64,000 nucleotides of DNA from JAVJSU01 sp040219275 (GTDB taxonomy: Bacteria; Chloroflexota; Anaerolineae; Aggregatilineales; Phototrophicaceae): positions 186,001-250,000 of the forward strand of contig JAVJSU010000007.1 of NCBI GenBank assembly GCA_040219275.1, read 5' to 3'. Under the pieces are notes generated by a model. The model was not told the DNA's origin and did no database searches. It saw only the letters and a list, made by a program, of their open reading frames with translations. Every line of letters starts with the position of its first letter. The stretch's first letter is position 1. Below are positions 7,727 through 18,583 of the stretch, piece by piece. The position numbers and the translations under genes are program-made.

Positions 7727-9526
7727 ATGCGACTTGGAGTCGATTTCGGCACGACAAATTCAACAGTGTCGTACTATGATGGCGATACCTTGCACCCGAT
7801 TAAGGTGGATCCGAAAAACGATAACCCCTATATCTTGCCATCGCTGATCTATATTGATCGGCGGGGTAAAACAACCGTGGGTGCGGCGGCGGCGGAAGTC
7901 TATTTACGGCGTGAAACAGGTCGTCCGGTACGCTGGCGCAGGCGGGAAGCGGGCGAAATTGGCATCACCGTTGCCAGTCTGGAAAACGACCCGATTGAAT
8001 TTACCCAGCAGGTCAATGTGCTGGTGGATGTCGCCGCACGCGGGCGCTTGTTGCAATCTATCAAAACGGGCTTATTTAACAATCGTTATTCTGGCACGCG
8101 TGTCTTTGAAAAATTCTATCTGCTGGAAAACCTGATCTCGATTGTGCTGGAATCGCTAAAATCCGCCGCAGAACGCGAACTTGGACAATCGGTTGAGCGC
8201 ATCATGATGGGGCGACCTGTGCGCTTCTCTGAGAATGATTTGTCGGATTCCCGTGCAGAAGCCGTATTGCTGAAAGCCGCCTATATCGCGGGATTTAAAG
8301 ATGTCACGCTGGCGCTCGAACCCGTCGGCGTAACCCATCTTTATCATCGCAATACGGACAGTCGTCATACCGTGCTGGTCTTTGATTTTGGCGGTGGCAC
8401 GCTGGATTTGACGATTGCCCGTGTCGGCGGGGAAGAAACACCGGAAATTCTCGCTACGCAGGGGGTGCTCGTCGGCGGGGATGATCTTGACAGGGCGATT
8501 ATGGGCTGGTTGTTGCCGCATTTTGGTGGCGGGAGTGATGGGCTGTTGCCGCCACAGATGACCGACAAATTACGCACATGGCAGACCATGCCGGATTTAT
8601 CTCAGCCGTATTTTTTGGAGCGCATCCGTCGCTTACGGCGTGATGTCTCCGAGCCGGAAACGTTGTTGGCGCTAGAAACACTCGTCACGCGCAATGTGGG
8701 CTTTAAACTCTTTAAGGAAATAGAGCGCACCAAGAAAACCCTCTCCGAGCAAGAATCAGCGGTGCTCGAATTTGAGTATGAACATATCAAACTGAACCAG
8801 ACCCTCACGCGTCGTCGTTTTGAGCGCATCATTTCGCCTTTTGTGGAGCGCGTGGAGGAGGGGATTGCGTCCGTTCTGGAACGCGCAAACACCCGTCCTA
8901 ATGATATAGATGTAGTTTTGCGTACAGGTGGATCGTCGCTTGTGCCTGCGTTTACCAATCTATTGGTCAGTATCTTCGGTGAGGAAAAACAGCGCCTTGT
9001 GGATCCGCTGGTCTCTGTGGGTGGCGGGTTCGCGGTAGGGGCGTATCATTATAAAGCGCCGGAAATTGCATCGCCGGAAAACCTGATTACAGATCGCAAA
9101 AGTGAAAATGGCACACCGTTTGAGGTTCAGCTGACAGAATTAGGGATGCCCGCCTATACAGATCGTGATTTTGTGATTGCCCGTTTGCCGTATGGCTTGC
9201 ATCATTTGCCGATGATAATGCTCCCGAACACGGAGAAAGACTCCGAAGCAGAGGCGTTTTTGTGCTTTAGCTTGAGCCAGCCTGCCCGCGTATACATCGC
9301 TTATGAATCAACGGGTGAACGTCTGCCGGATTGGTTGAAGAGCTTCTCGCCGGAAAATATGCAGATTGATATTGTCGAGGAATACGCCCTGATTAACCGG
9401 ACGATGACCGTTTACGGGCGGGACTTCGCGGCAGGGGAGGTTGTGCTGGGCGGGAATATGGCAAAAGGTTATGCAGGCGATGTTATTCTGAATTATCTGG
9501 CGATCATACAGCCAAAATCGTCGTAG
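7727..9526 (+). CDS. Hsp70-like actin-fold ATPase (YegD/DnaK-related)
   Basis: The protein has 599 residues. The first phosphate loop is GVDFGTTNSTVSYYDGD at the N-terminus, the second is VFDFGGGTLDLTIARVGG, and the adenosine motif is LRTGGSSLVPAF. These are the three ASKHA signatures of Hsp70 proteins. The C-terminal 180 residues do not resemble the DnaK substrate-binding domain at sight, so it is more like the YegD group than a true DnaK. It has no dnaJ or grpE neighbour. A chaperone or regulatory role is inferred only. GGAGAG lies nine bases before the ATG at 7727; the TTG at 7706 is a poorer start. A terminator separates it from the lipoprotein gene. Confidence 0.85.
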   Translation: MRLGVDFGTTNSTVSYYDGDTLHPIKVDPKNDNPYILPSLIYIDRRGKTTVGAAAAEVYLRRETGRPVRWRRREAGEIGITVASLENDPIEFTQQVNVLVDVAARGRLLQSIKTGLFNNRYSGTRVFEKFYLLENLISIVLESLKSAAERELGQSVERIMMGRPVRFSENDLSDSRAEAVLLKAAYIAGFKDVTLALEPVGVTHLYHRNTDSRHTVLVFDFGGGTLDLTIARVGGEETPEILATQGVLVGGDDLDRAIMGWLLPHFGGGSDGLLPPQMTDKLRTWQTMPDLSQPYFLERIRRLRRDVSEPETLLALETLVTRNVGFKLFKEIERTKKTLSEQESAVLEFEYEHIKLNQTLTRRRFERIISPFVERVEEGIASVLERANTRPNDIDVVLRTGGSSLVPAFTNLLVSIFGEEKQRLVDPLVSVGGGFAVGAYHYKAPEIASPENLITDRKSENGTPFEVQLTELGMPAYTDRDFVIARLPYGLHHLPMIMLPNTEKDSEAEAFLCFSLSQPARVYIAYESTGERLPDWLKSFSPENMQIDIVEEYALINRTMTVYGRDFAAGEVVLGGNMAKGYAGDVILNYLAIIQPKSS

Positions 9527-9612
9527 CCAGCGATTTCATGTATGCTTTTGTTAGGTTGTGGTGTGTATGTAGCGCGATGGTGGGGTGGGATGGATGTGTA
9601 AAATTGTTGTGT

Positions 9613-9981
9613 TTATCTGCTGGCGAGTAAATGCTCAAGTGTCGCCGTAAGCTCATCAAATTTAAACGGCTTCATAATAAATGCGGATGCCCCTAGCTCA
9701 ATGGCGATTTTCTCGTCGGTGCGCCGCCCGCTCATGATCGCAAAGGGAATACCTGCCCAGTTCGGCTGGTTCTGTACATATTCCAGAAATTCGAAACCGT
9801 CCATGTCCGGCATAGTGACATCACTCAAAATAAGATCAGGACGCGCATTGCCCGTAGTAATAATACGCACCCCCTCTTGACCTGAATAGCCATGAGCGAC
9901 GGTATGACCGTGCATATTCAGCACTTCATTGAGTGCCATCATCATGTCGTGGTTGTCTTCAAGAACTAATATATGTGCCAT
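9613..9981 (-). CDS. Single-domain response regulator
   Basis: This is a 122-residue CheY-like receiver without an output domain. It has the acidic pair in LEDNHD, the phosphorylatable Asp in LILSDVTMPDMDG, the Ser of ATIMSGRRT-type switch (IMSGRR) and the conserved Lys in IMKPFKFDEL. It should pass a phosphoryl signal from an unidentified histidine kinase. It stands alone, convergent with the Hsp70-like gene. The nearest kinase in the window is 15 kb away and has two receiver proteins of its own. Confidence 0.9.
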   Translation of the reverse strand: MAHILVLEDNHDMMMALNEVLNMHGHTVAHGYSGQEGVRIITTGNARPDLILSDVTMPDMDGFEFLEYVQNQPNWAGIPFAIMSGRRTDEKIAIELGASAFIMKPFKFDELTATLEHLLASR

Positions 9982-10162
9982 TGCTGACCTGTTTTTACCT
10001 TTAATTATTGATAAACCTGTTTCAAAAATAGATTCTACATCAATTTACGCTGAATAGCATTAAGAAATGGATACCGCTATTAAGCGGGATGTTTCGGTAG
10101 ACGCAGGCATTATCGTGAAAGCGGATTTCATCAGCAAGGGAGACGCTGTTGTGTGCAAATTT

Positions 10163-10196
10163 CGCCCCCTCGCGGAACGGATTTGAGAGGGCGAAT
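10163..10196. repeat. TTCGCCC/GGGCGAA inverted repeat downstream of proA
   Basis: TTCGCCC and GGGCGAA arms frame a GC-rich loop just after the proA stop. It may serve as a transcription stop on the minus strand. The arms match those of the element at 4457-4477. Confidence 0.4.
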
Positions 10197-10207
10197 GGTA
10201 CTATAGT

Positions 10208-11485
10208 TTATTCGCGAACGTGACCCTCACCAATGATAATCCATTTATAGGTGGTCAGTTCTGCCAGCGCCATTGGACCGCGAGCGTGGAGCTTTTGGGT
10301 GCTAATCGCTACTTCTGCACCTAATCCGAGCGCACTGCCATCTGTGAAGCGTGTGCTGGCGTTTACATAGACCGCCGCCGAGTCAATTTCGTTCAAGAAG
10401 CGTTCTGCATCTGCCATGTTTTGCGTCAGGATACCATCCGAGTGGTTGGTGCTGTGGGTGCGAATGTGCGTGATGGCTTCATCGAGCGTATCCACAACTT
10501 TTAAGCCTAAAATGAGCGCGTACCATTCCGTGTCAAAGTCTTCCTCTCCGGCGGGTTGAACCCGTTCGTCTGTGCCGACAATCGCTTCCGCACGCGGATC
10601 AGCGCGAAATGTAACGCCATCTTTGCCGAGATAATCAACCACGCGCGGCAAAAATTCATCGGCGACTTGTTGATTGACCAGCAGGGTATCCAGCGCATTA
10701 CAGACCGCCGGACGTTGCGTTTTGGCATTATGGATAATTTCCAGCGCGTCGTTTAGTTTGGCAGTATCGTCCACATACAGATGGCAAATGCCAATGCCAC
10801 CCGTAATCACCGGAATGGTACTGTTTTCGCGGCAGAAATTGTGTAGCGCGTTGCCTCCACGCGGGATAATCATGTCAATGTACTCATGCAGTTTGAGCAT
10901 TTCGCCCACATATTTGCGGTCTGTGCTTTCGATAAATTGCACCGCATCTTCCGGTAATCCGCTGGAAATCAAGGCTTCTTTGAGGATGTTGACCAGCGCG
11001 ATGTTGGTGTTGATAACATCAGAACCACCGCGCAAAACCACCGCGTTATTCGTCGCCAATGCCAGCGAGGCGATGTCTACGGTGACGTTCGGGCGGGCTT
11101 CATAAATTACACCCAATACCCCCAATGGCGTGCGCCGTTTACGAATCTTCAAGCCGTTTTCCAGCGTAGATGCGTCAAATTCAATGCCCACAGGATCGGG
11201 CAATTCAGCCACTTTTCGGACATCCGCGATGATGCCGGACATGCGGGTTGTGAGGTCAAGGCGGTCACGGATGTAGAGTGGATCAACCCCGTTTTCTTGC
11301 GCGGCGCTCAGATCAATGGCGTTGGCGGCGAGGATCGTATCGGTATTGGCTTCCAGTGCGTCTGCAATGAAACTCAGTGCGACACGTTTTTCGCCGGTGG
11401 TCGCTTTCGCCAGTTCAAAGGCGGCTTCTCTGGCACGCTTGCCCATTGCCACCATATCGATTATTCGGGTGGTCGCATCAATCAT
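10208..11485 (-). CDS. proA: Gamma-glutamyl phosphate reductase
   Basis: This NADPH-dependent enzyme reduces glutamyl-5-phosphate to the semialdehyde in proline synthesis. The 425 residues are of family length. The aldehyde-dehydrogenase fold is clear: LGVLGVIYEARPNVTVD, the PRGG motif in IPRGGNALHNF, the catalytic Cys in QRPAVCNALDTLLVN, and a C-terminal RGPMALAELTTYKW. The partner proB is not adjacent. It starts at the ATG at 11485 and shares a 318-base upstream region with the divergent dps gene. Confidence 0.96.
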   Translation of the reverse strand: MIDATTRIIDMVAMGKRAREAAFELAKATTGEKRVALSFIADALEANTDTILAANAIDLSAAQENGVDPLYIRDRLDLTTRMSGIIADVRKVAELPDPVGIEFDASTLENGLKIRKRRTPLGVLGVIYEARPNVTVDIASLALATNNAVVLRGGSDVINTNIALVNILKEALISSGLPEDAVQFIESTDRKYVGEMLKLHEYIDMIIPRGGNALHNFCRENSTIPVITGGIGICHLYVDDTAKLNDALEIIHNAKTQRPAVCNALDTLLVNQQVADEFLPRVVDYLGKDGVTFRADPRAEAIVGTDERVQPAGEEDFDTEWYALILGLKVVDTLDEAITHIRTHSTNHSDGILTQNMADAERFLNEIDSAAVYVNASTRFTDGSALGLGAEVAISTQKLHARGPMALAELTTYKWIIIGEGHVRE

Positions 11486-11803
11486 AGATCACTATCCACA
11501 TCATCTAGTTTGCTCAAAATATGCGGCAATTGTACCAGATTCGCCCGCACACACCACCGGACAATGTCTCTAGTTTCCGACGGGACAAAATGATAGTTTC
11601 AAAATACATCTTCACAGAAAACGAATCCGCGATGATGCAAGATACATCCGAATGTCTTGGGTTTTATATCGAAATTTCGTCTAAGGTTAGTGGAATACTC
11701 ATGTTCTCTGAATGAACGCTCATATCTATCTAACGCAGTTCTTGCTTTGCTGTGGGACAATTTATGTATGATTTATCCGTTAGCAACACTAGGAGGAATA
11801 CAC
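11486..11803. other. intergenic region between divergent proA and dps
   Basis: These 318 bases should hold promoters for both genes. TATGAT at 11767-11772 could be the dps -10 box, but the spacing to a TTGCTT box is 19 bases. No reading frame with recognisable protein character was seen. Confidence 0.5.
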
Positions 11804-12298
11804 ATGGCTACCCCCGTAAAATCACGTCATACAGGCATCAACTTAAGCGATTCAACCCTCAACGAAATGGTTGATCTTTTGAATGTTCATCTCGCCACCA
11901 GTTTTGACCTTTATAGCCAGACCAAGCAAGCCCATTGGAACGTTAAGGGCATTCACTTCATCGAGCTACACAAGCTCTTTGACGAACTCGCAGAAGGCGT
12001 GCTTGAATATGTCGATATGATCGCAGAACGCGCAACTGCGCTCGGTGGCGATGCTATCGGGACAGCCCGCGCCGCCGCGAAGAATTCAAAATTGGATGAA
12101 TTCCCGCTTGAAGGGCGTGATGGTAAAGACATGGTGAAATTACTCGTTGACCGTTATGCCGAATTTGGCAATCTTGCCCGTACCGCCATCGACACATCAT
12201 CGGATGCTGGCGATGAAGTCACGGCGGATCTATTCACCGAAATTGCACGGGGCATGGATAAGAAGCTCTACTTCCTGCAAGCGCATCTCGGCGTATAA
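11804..12298 (+). CDS. dps: Dps-type ferritin (DNA protection during starvation)
   Basis: The protein has 164 residues. The Dps ferroxidase signature is present: KQAHWNVKG, then H and FDE in LHKLFDEL, and DMIAERATALGG, which supply the inter-subunit iron ligands. Dps dodecamers oxidise iron with peroxide and shield DNA. A perfect AGGAGG lies seven bases before the ATG at 11804, which fixes the start although the frame is open further upstream. The N-terminal tail is short with few lysines, so DNA binding cannot be assumed. A terminator follows. Confidence 0.95.
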   Translation: MATPVKSRHTGINLSDSTLNEMVDLLNVHLATSFDLYSQTKQAHWNVKGIHFIELHKLFDELAEGVLEYVDMIAERATALGGDAIGTARAAAKNSKLDEFPLEGRDGKDMVKLLVDRYAEFGNLARTAIDTSSDAGDEVTADLFTEIARGMDKKLYFLQAHLGV

Positions 12299-12327
12299 AA
12301 CTCGCTAGAATATAATCATAACCACTC

Positions 12328-12352
12328 AAGGGCGCACAACGGTTGCGCCCTT
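12328..12352 (+). terminator. Rho-independent terminator of dps
   Basis: AAGGGCGCA and TGCGCCCTT arms with a 7-base loop are followed by a T-run. Confidence 0.85.
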
Positions 12353-12376
12353 TTTGTTTGCTTATGAGCATTCTAC

Positions 12377-12967
12377 TTATGGCGCGGCAGGCACATCTTC
12401 GCGTGTATAGGTCGCACCCGCTTCGACCAAGCCACTCGCATCAAAAACCTGTTTCATATTGCGCCCATTTAATGTGATGAACGCCTGTTGAAGTTGCTCA
12501 TTGCTAAATACAATCAGCAATAGTTGCGCCTCTGCCGCCGCATCTGCACATACACCGGTGGGTGCGTATCCGCCAATAAGTTGTAGGCGTAAACCACCCG
12601 CGGGGAGCGTCAATTCGGTAATCGTCGTACCCGTCCAAAAATTGGTGAGATCGCCGGACTCTGCTGAAAACAGTGCCTCCAAGCCGGTACGGATGTCGCG
12701 TGGCGTGTCTGTTATTTCGGTATCGGTTGCCTGCGGAATTGCGAATTGCTCGCATCCAATCGGGATTGCGCCTCCGGTATTGGTGTCACCCACCAGAAAA
12801 TAAGTGATGTTACCGGAGGAGGTATCATCGTCAGTGCTTACATCCTCGTTCGTGGGTTCTGTTGGGGTGGTCGTGGCATCATCGGATGTGCAGGCGGTCA
12901 ACAAACAGAACAACATCAGACTGCACCACAATATCCTGCTGTTTTTAAGCGTATTTTTCATGTGCAT
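12377..12967 (-). CDS. Lipoprotein with probable GerMN-like domain
   Basis: The protein has up to 196 residues. The signal peptide ends in the lipobox LLTAC near residue 26, followed by a Thr/Asp-rich linker. The rest, from ITYFLVGD to VFSNEQ, has the strand order and the short motifs (a pair of Pro near the start, a helix GLEALFS, an alternation ELTLPAGGLRLQLIGGY) seen in GerMN domains of spore-germination and envelope lipoproteins. The domain call is an inference from pattern only. The start may be Met1 or Met3. It is convergent with dps. Confidence 0.6.
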   Translation of the reverse strand: MHMKNTLKNSRILWCSLMLFCLLTACTSDDATTTPTEPTNEDVSTDDDTSSGNITYFLVGDTNTGGAIPIGCEQFAIPQATDTEITDTPRDIRTGLEALFSAESGDLTNFWTGTTITELTLPAGGLRLQLIGGYAPTGVCADAAAEAQLLLIVFSNEQLQQAFITLNGRNMKQVFDASGLVEAGATYTREDVPAAP

Positions 12968-13227
12968 TTATCCTCTCTTGTTCAATATTAATCATTTGCT
13001 GGTTATATCATTAACCACATCGTTTTTTAAAGTGACCATTTCTGATTCTGGTGTAATTGAGTATCACTTTAAGGACTTCCCGCTCAAATCTCAAATTCCT
13101 AACACTTCTCGAACAATACCTTATATAACCTTGATGCTTCATGAATAACTTTTACGGAATAAACGATACTCTTGTTTTATGCTGTAAGTACAGTGTAAAT
13201 ACTGAGAGTGAAAAAGAGAGTCTTAAA

Positions 13228-14652
13228 ATGTTAATATCTCTGTTCAACCACGTAAGGCTAAACTCTGCTCGTAAGCGCCTATTAGTCGTTATGATGATGC
13301 TATGCCTTCTGCCTATCATGGCGAATTCTGCACAGGCTACACAAGCGCAGACCAATAGCGATGAAACTTGTCCGGCATTGGTAGAAACGGCATTGGAAGC
13401 AGTCGACGAGTTTTGTGCAAATACAGGGCGCAATCAAGCGTGTTATGGCAACTTCAACCTAGAAGCGCAAGCCCGCGCAACCGCCGAAGATTTTCGCTTT
13501 GAAGATATTGGGGACATCGCCAATGTGAGCGACATCACCTCCTTGCGGTTGAACGGCATGAACGAGGAGAATGGTGAATGGGGGGTGGTGCTCTTGCGCT
13601 TACAAACCAGCCTGCCGGATACATTGCCGGGGCAGAATGTCACGTTTATTCTGTTTGGTGAGGTAGAAGTGACCAACGCCGTCGATGAAGAACAGATCGA
13701 AAGTGGCGAGATGACCCCCATGCAGGCGTTCTATCTGACCACCGGCATCGGCGATGCACAATGTTCTGAAGCACCGGATAGTGGTTTAATCGTCCAAACT
13801 CCGGAAGGTGTGGGCGAAGTTGCCTTTACGGTGAATGAAGTCGATGTGCAAATGGGGTCAACGGTGCTGTTTCAGGCGAATCCCGACGGGGAAGACGGCG
13901 AAATGACCGTGACCACCATCGAAGGAGCCGCCGCGCTCAACCTTGATGGTGAAGCCTTCCCGATTATCGAAGGCACGATGGCGCGTATGCCCTTACAGCG
14001 CATCGGTGGGCGCTTACGTCCGCCCCGTTTACCGGAACGTATCGAGACGTATAATGATCGGCGTTTACAGGGTTTGCCTTTAAATCAATTACAACGGCGT
14101 GTTCAACCGCCACCCCCATTAAATGGTCGTGAATTGATTCAGGTGCGTCAGCGCTTCCGTAATGGGATGGCGATGTGCGGTGAAGCGCCGTTCCCATCCT
14201 GCGACCACATCCCCGGCGTGATCGGTGGTTTGCCGTGTATCATCCCGTCTATGGTTGATCGTTTAACGCCTGAACAGCAAGCAGGGCGTTCGATTTGCAA
14301 TGTCGAAGAAACACCGCTCGACCAATTGCCGCAACGAAATGGCGCGAATCGACAACCGCCACCGAATAGATCGGGTGAGAACTTACCACCCCCGCCGAAT
14401 AGTAGCGGAACTGGTCAATTGCCCCCGCCCCCGAACGGAAGCGGTAGCAATGTTGGAGGAAATATTGTTCCACAGATAACACCTACGCCTATTCGTGTTG
14501 TTTTGCCAACGCCAACCCGCGATAGTATTATGGCGACACGAACACCGCTTCCTACACTACCTACGGATGGTAATGGTGGGTCTGGCAATCTACCCCCACC
14601 GCCCAACGGAGGAGGCAATTTACCCCCGCCACCACCACCGCCGGGCGGATAA
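13228..14652 (+). CDS. Secreted FecR-like protein with Pro-rich tail
   Basis: The protein has 474 residues. A basic N-terminus and the hydrophobic LLVVMMMLCLLPIMANS form a signal peptide. The middle of the protein (about 180-300) alternates short strands in the way FecR-type domains do (TVNEVDVQMGSTVLF, TVTTIEGAAALNL). The last 130 residues are rich in Pro, Gly and Asn, with several PPPPN(G/S)SG repeats, and end in a poly-Pro run. Cysteines are frequent before the tail. Function is unknown; a cell-surface or envelope role is inferred. Met30 of the open frame is taken as the start because GAGAG lies 7 bases before it and a signal peptide follows. Confidence 0.7.
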   Translation: MLISLFNHVRLNSARKRLLVVMMMLCLLPIMANSAQATQAQTNSDETCPALVETALEAVDEFCANTGRNQACYGNFNLEAQARATAEDFRFEDIGDIANVSDITSLRLNGMNEENGEWGVVLLRLQTSLPDTLPGQNVTFILFGEVEVTNAVDEEQIESGEMTPMQAFYLTTGIGDAQCSEAPDSGLIVQTPEGVGEVAFTVNEVDVQMGSTVLFQANPDGEDGEMTVTTIEGAAALNLDGEAFPIIEGTMARMPLQRIGGRLRPPRLPERIETYNDRRLQGLPLNQLQRRVQPPPPLNGRELIQVRQRFRNGMAMCGEAPFPSCDHIPGVIGGLPCIIPSMVDRLTPEQQAGRSICNVEETPLDQLPQRNGANRQPPPNRSGENLPPPPNSSGTGQLPPPPNGSGSNVGGNIVPQITPTPIRVVLPTPTRDSIMATRTPLPTLPTDGNGGSGNLPPPPNGGGNLPPPPPPPGG

Positions 14653-14666
14653 ATTCAGCACTTTTT

Positions 14667-14695
14667 ACGGGATGATTTGTTATGGATCATCCCGT
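14667..14695 (+). terminator. Rho-independent terminator after the FecR-like gene
   Basis: ACGGGATGAT pairs with ATCATCCCGT across a 9-base loop, followed by TTTAT. Confidence 0.85.
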
Positions 14696-14930
14696 TTTAT
14701 TTGTCCTACATGAGTGAGAATTGAATGACTGTAGCCAAGCGAGGAGGTCTTAGGGTACACTAGATATTGCGTAATAAATAACGTTGTTACCGTGTCTAAA
14801 AACTAAAGATCACGTATTCACTGTGTTATCAATTAAGGATCATAGAGTTCAGACTAAATTCGTTGTTTATGTGGATTTATTCTAACTTCGACGGTCTTTC
14901 ATCTTACATCTACTAAAAGGAGTACCCCTT

Positions 14931-16334
<1,404 letters not shown>

Positions 16335-16372
16335 GTGAGTTTGAAGTAAGAAGTTTGAAGTCATAAGTAATG

Positions 16373-16400
16373 ACGGCGCATGGATTATTCTGTGCGCCGT
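16373..16400 (+). terminator. Rho-independent terminator of lpdA
   Basis: ACGGCGCA and TGCGCCGT arms around a 12-base loop are followed by TTTT. Confidence 0.85.
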
Positions 16401-16504
16401 TTTTGATTCTAGCTGACGGTTGAGTACCGTTTGACCTCCGCTTAATTCTGTTACCGCGCATCGGTTATACAATTAAAGGTGTTGATTATATAGAGATTTT
16501 TACC

Positions 16505-18496
16505 ATGCGCTTATTGTTGATTTTGCTTGTTCTTATCGTGTTGTCGTTGGGGCAGGTTTCAGGGCAAGCCGTCCAGACTGTCCCGCAACTTGAGCCAATT
16601 ACGCTCGAAAATGCTGATTCCTTGACAGAAGTTGCCCTTCTCGGACGTGGCACAGCCAACGCGCTGGATTGGCATCCAGATGGTGATGTGCTTGCGGTAG
16701 GCAGTTCCACCGGAGTCTGGTTGCTGGATGAAAACCTTGAACTGATTGGCGATACGCCGATTAAGCAATACGTCACCAAACTCGCGTGGAGTCCCGATGG
16801 GTCACAAATCGCGGTGGTCAGCAATGCACGCGGACGATGCACCATTCAAGTGTGGGATGCAGATTTTACTGAGTTTCTCGTCAATTTTGATTCGTGTGGT
16901 GGTCAGGCGCTCTGGAATGCGACAGGAACATATCTTGCGGTTTTTAACCCTGTGAGTGATGAAGTGCAACTTATCGAACTGTCAACTAACGAGGTAACCG
17001 TTTTGCCCGGTCAGGATGGTGCATGGTCACCGGATGGGAATGTGCTGTTTACACGGCTTGCTCATTCGCGAACTTACGGAGATACGCCGACCCTTTACAG
17101 TTGGGATGTGGAAACGAAGGAAGTGATTTCAGAGCTAGAAATTTCAGAAGATAATCAGTGGGATGAAATCTTGTGGGCAGTTGATGACCACACAATAACT
17201 CTACTATGTCGTGATTATGACGAACAATCGGACTATGTAACATATAGGCTCTGCAATATGGATGTGCGAACGGGTGAGGTTTCTGTTTTGCAGGAGGTTG
17301 ACACCTATCCTAGTGGACGGAGTACGCCTCCTAACGATTTTGCACGGAACAGTGACGAACGCTATCTTGCTTCATTCGTAAACCGTTCCATACCCGGATT
17401 TTTCGATTATGTATTGGTGATAGGTAATGAAGGCAGTCAGCTTAATGTCGGGGATGGTTTTGCATTTGACTGGAAACCGGACACGGATACCTTAACCGCT
17501 ATCGTCGGCAATGGCGAAATTCGCACCTATAATGCACGAGCGCGTGAGGTACTGGCGCAAAGCCAATGGTTCACCGCGCCCATTAACGATATTGATAGTC
17601 GCCCGAATAGTGACGAAATTGCCAGTACAGGTTTCGGCTATGAACAGGATACCTATGTATGGGACATGAATGAGTCCTTCGTAGAGTCGATTCTCTCGTT
17701 TTATGCCGAACCCGCGGAAATCGTAGATTACACACCGGATGGGAGCGAACTCATTGCGGGCGGTAGGATTGATACAGATATTGTTGTTAATCTAAGTATA
17801 GATGCCTATGATCCCGACACAGGTGAGCGCCTTCGTAACATAGATGCGTTTTACGATCAGGGTGCATCGCCAACGACACGCTATTGGAATTCGACGTATA
17901 CCGAAGAACTCCATCTGCCAGAAGGTATTCCGCCGGAAGATCCAGACCGCTTTGTTTCATATTTTTCGTGGAGTCCTGACGCTTCTTTAGTAGCAACGGT
18001 GGAGCAATCCGCCCAAGATGGTTATTTTTTTCGCATTCGCATATGGGATGCAACAACCGGAGAATTTATCAATCAAGTTACTGAAAGTATGAATCGCTTT
18101 GTGGATATGGTCTGGAGTCCAGATGGTCGGCAAATGGCATTGCTAATTTCTCGTTTTACAGGCTCAGGAAGTACGGATCGGAGTGTAAGAGTTTATAGTG
18201 TTGATTCTGACCGAAATTATGATTCAGGTATGTCGGATTATGTGGTAGGAACTTGGATTGAATACGACGGTTATTTTGGAGGCTTTGAAGCCACATGGAA
18301 CAGTGACGGTACGTTACTTGCCATTATCCTCGTCGATGAAATCCAGATTCACGATATCAACGGCGATGGTGAACCGCTTGTGACCCTTCCAGCATATGAT
18401 ATTGTCGATCTGGTGTGGTCATCGGATGATCGGTTTATCGCGGGTGGTAGTGCAGACGGCACAATTCGCGTGTGGGGTGTGCCGTCAGGTGAATAG
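16505..18496 (+). CDS. Secreted WD40-like beta-propeller protein
   Basis: The 663 residues begin with a signal peptide (LLLILLVLIVLSLG). The remainder carries repeated blades of the type ALDWHPDGDVLAVGSSTG, LAWSPDGSQIAVVSN, FSWSPDASLVATV, MVWSPDGRQMALLI and LVWSSDDRFIAGG, each with the SPDG turn of WD40/PD40 propellers and several ending in xxWDxxT. The protein is likely exported and could bind proteins or ligands; there is no catalytic motif. Two related secreted propeller proteins lie at 36.5 and 48.5 kb. It starts at an ATG with a short upstream region and no clear operon partner. Confidence 0.85.
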   Translation: MRLLLILLVLIVLSLGQVSGQAVQTVPQLEPITLENADSLTEVALLGRGTANALDWHPDGDVLAVGSSTGVWLLDENLELIGDTPIKQYVTKLAWSPDGSQIAVVSNARGRCTIQVWDADFTEFLVNFDSCGGQALWNATGTYLAVFNPVSDEVQLIELSTNEVTVLPGQDGAWSPDGNVLFTRLAHSRTYGDTPTLYSWDVETKEVISELEISEDNQWDEILWAVDDHTITLLCRDYDEQSDYVTYRLCNMDVRTGEVSVLQEVDTYPSGRSTPPNDFARNSDERYLASFVNRSIPGFFDYVLVIGNEGSQLNVGDGFAFDWKPDTDTLTAIVGNGEIRTYNARAREVLAQSQWFTAPINDIDSRPNSDEIASTGFGYEQDTYVWDMNESFVESILSFYAEPAEIVDYTPDGSELIAGGRIDTDIVVNLSIDAYDPDTGERLRNIDAFYDQGASPTTRYWNSTYTEELHLPEGIPPEDPDRFVSYFSWSPDASLVATVEQSAQDGYFFRIRIWDATTGEFINQVTESMNRFVDMVWSPDGRQMALLISRFTGSGSTDRSVRVYSVDSDRNYDSGMSDYVVGTWIEYDGYFGGFEATWNSDGTLLAIILVDEIQIHDINGDGEPLVTLPAYDIVDLVWSSDDRFIAGGSADGTIRVWGVPSGE

Positions 18497-18583
18497 TTGA
18501 ACTAGATGATCTCTTGCGAACGCACGTTCTAAACATTATAATCATCTCTGTTGTGACGATTTCCTTAAGTTGAGGTGATGCCC

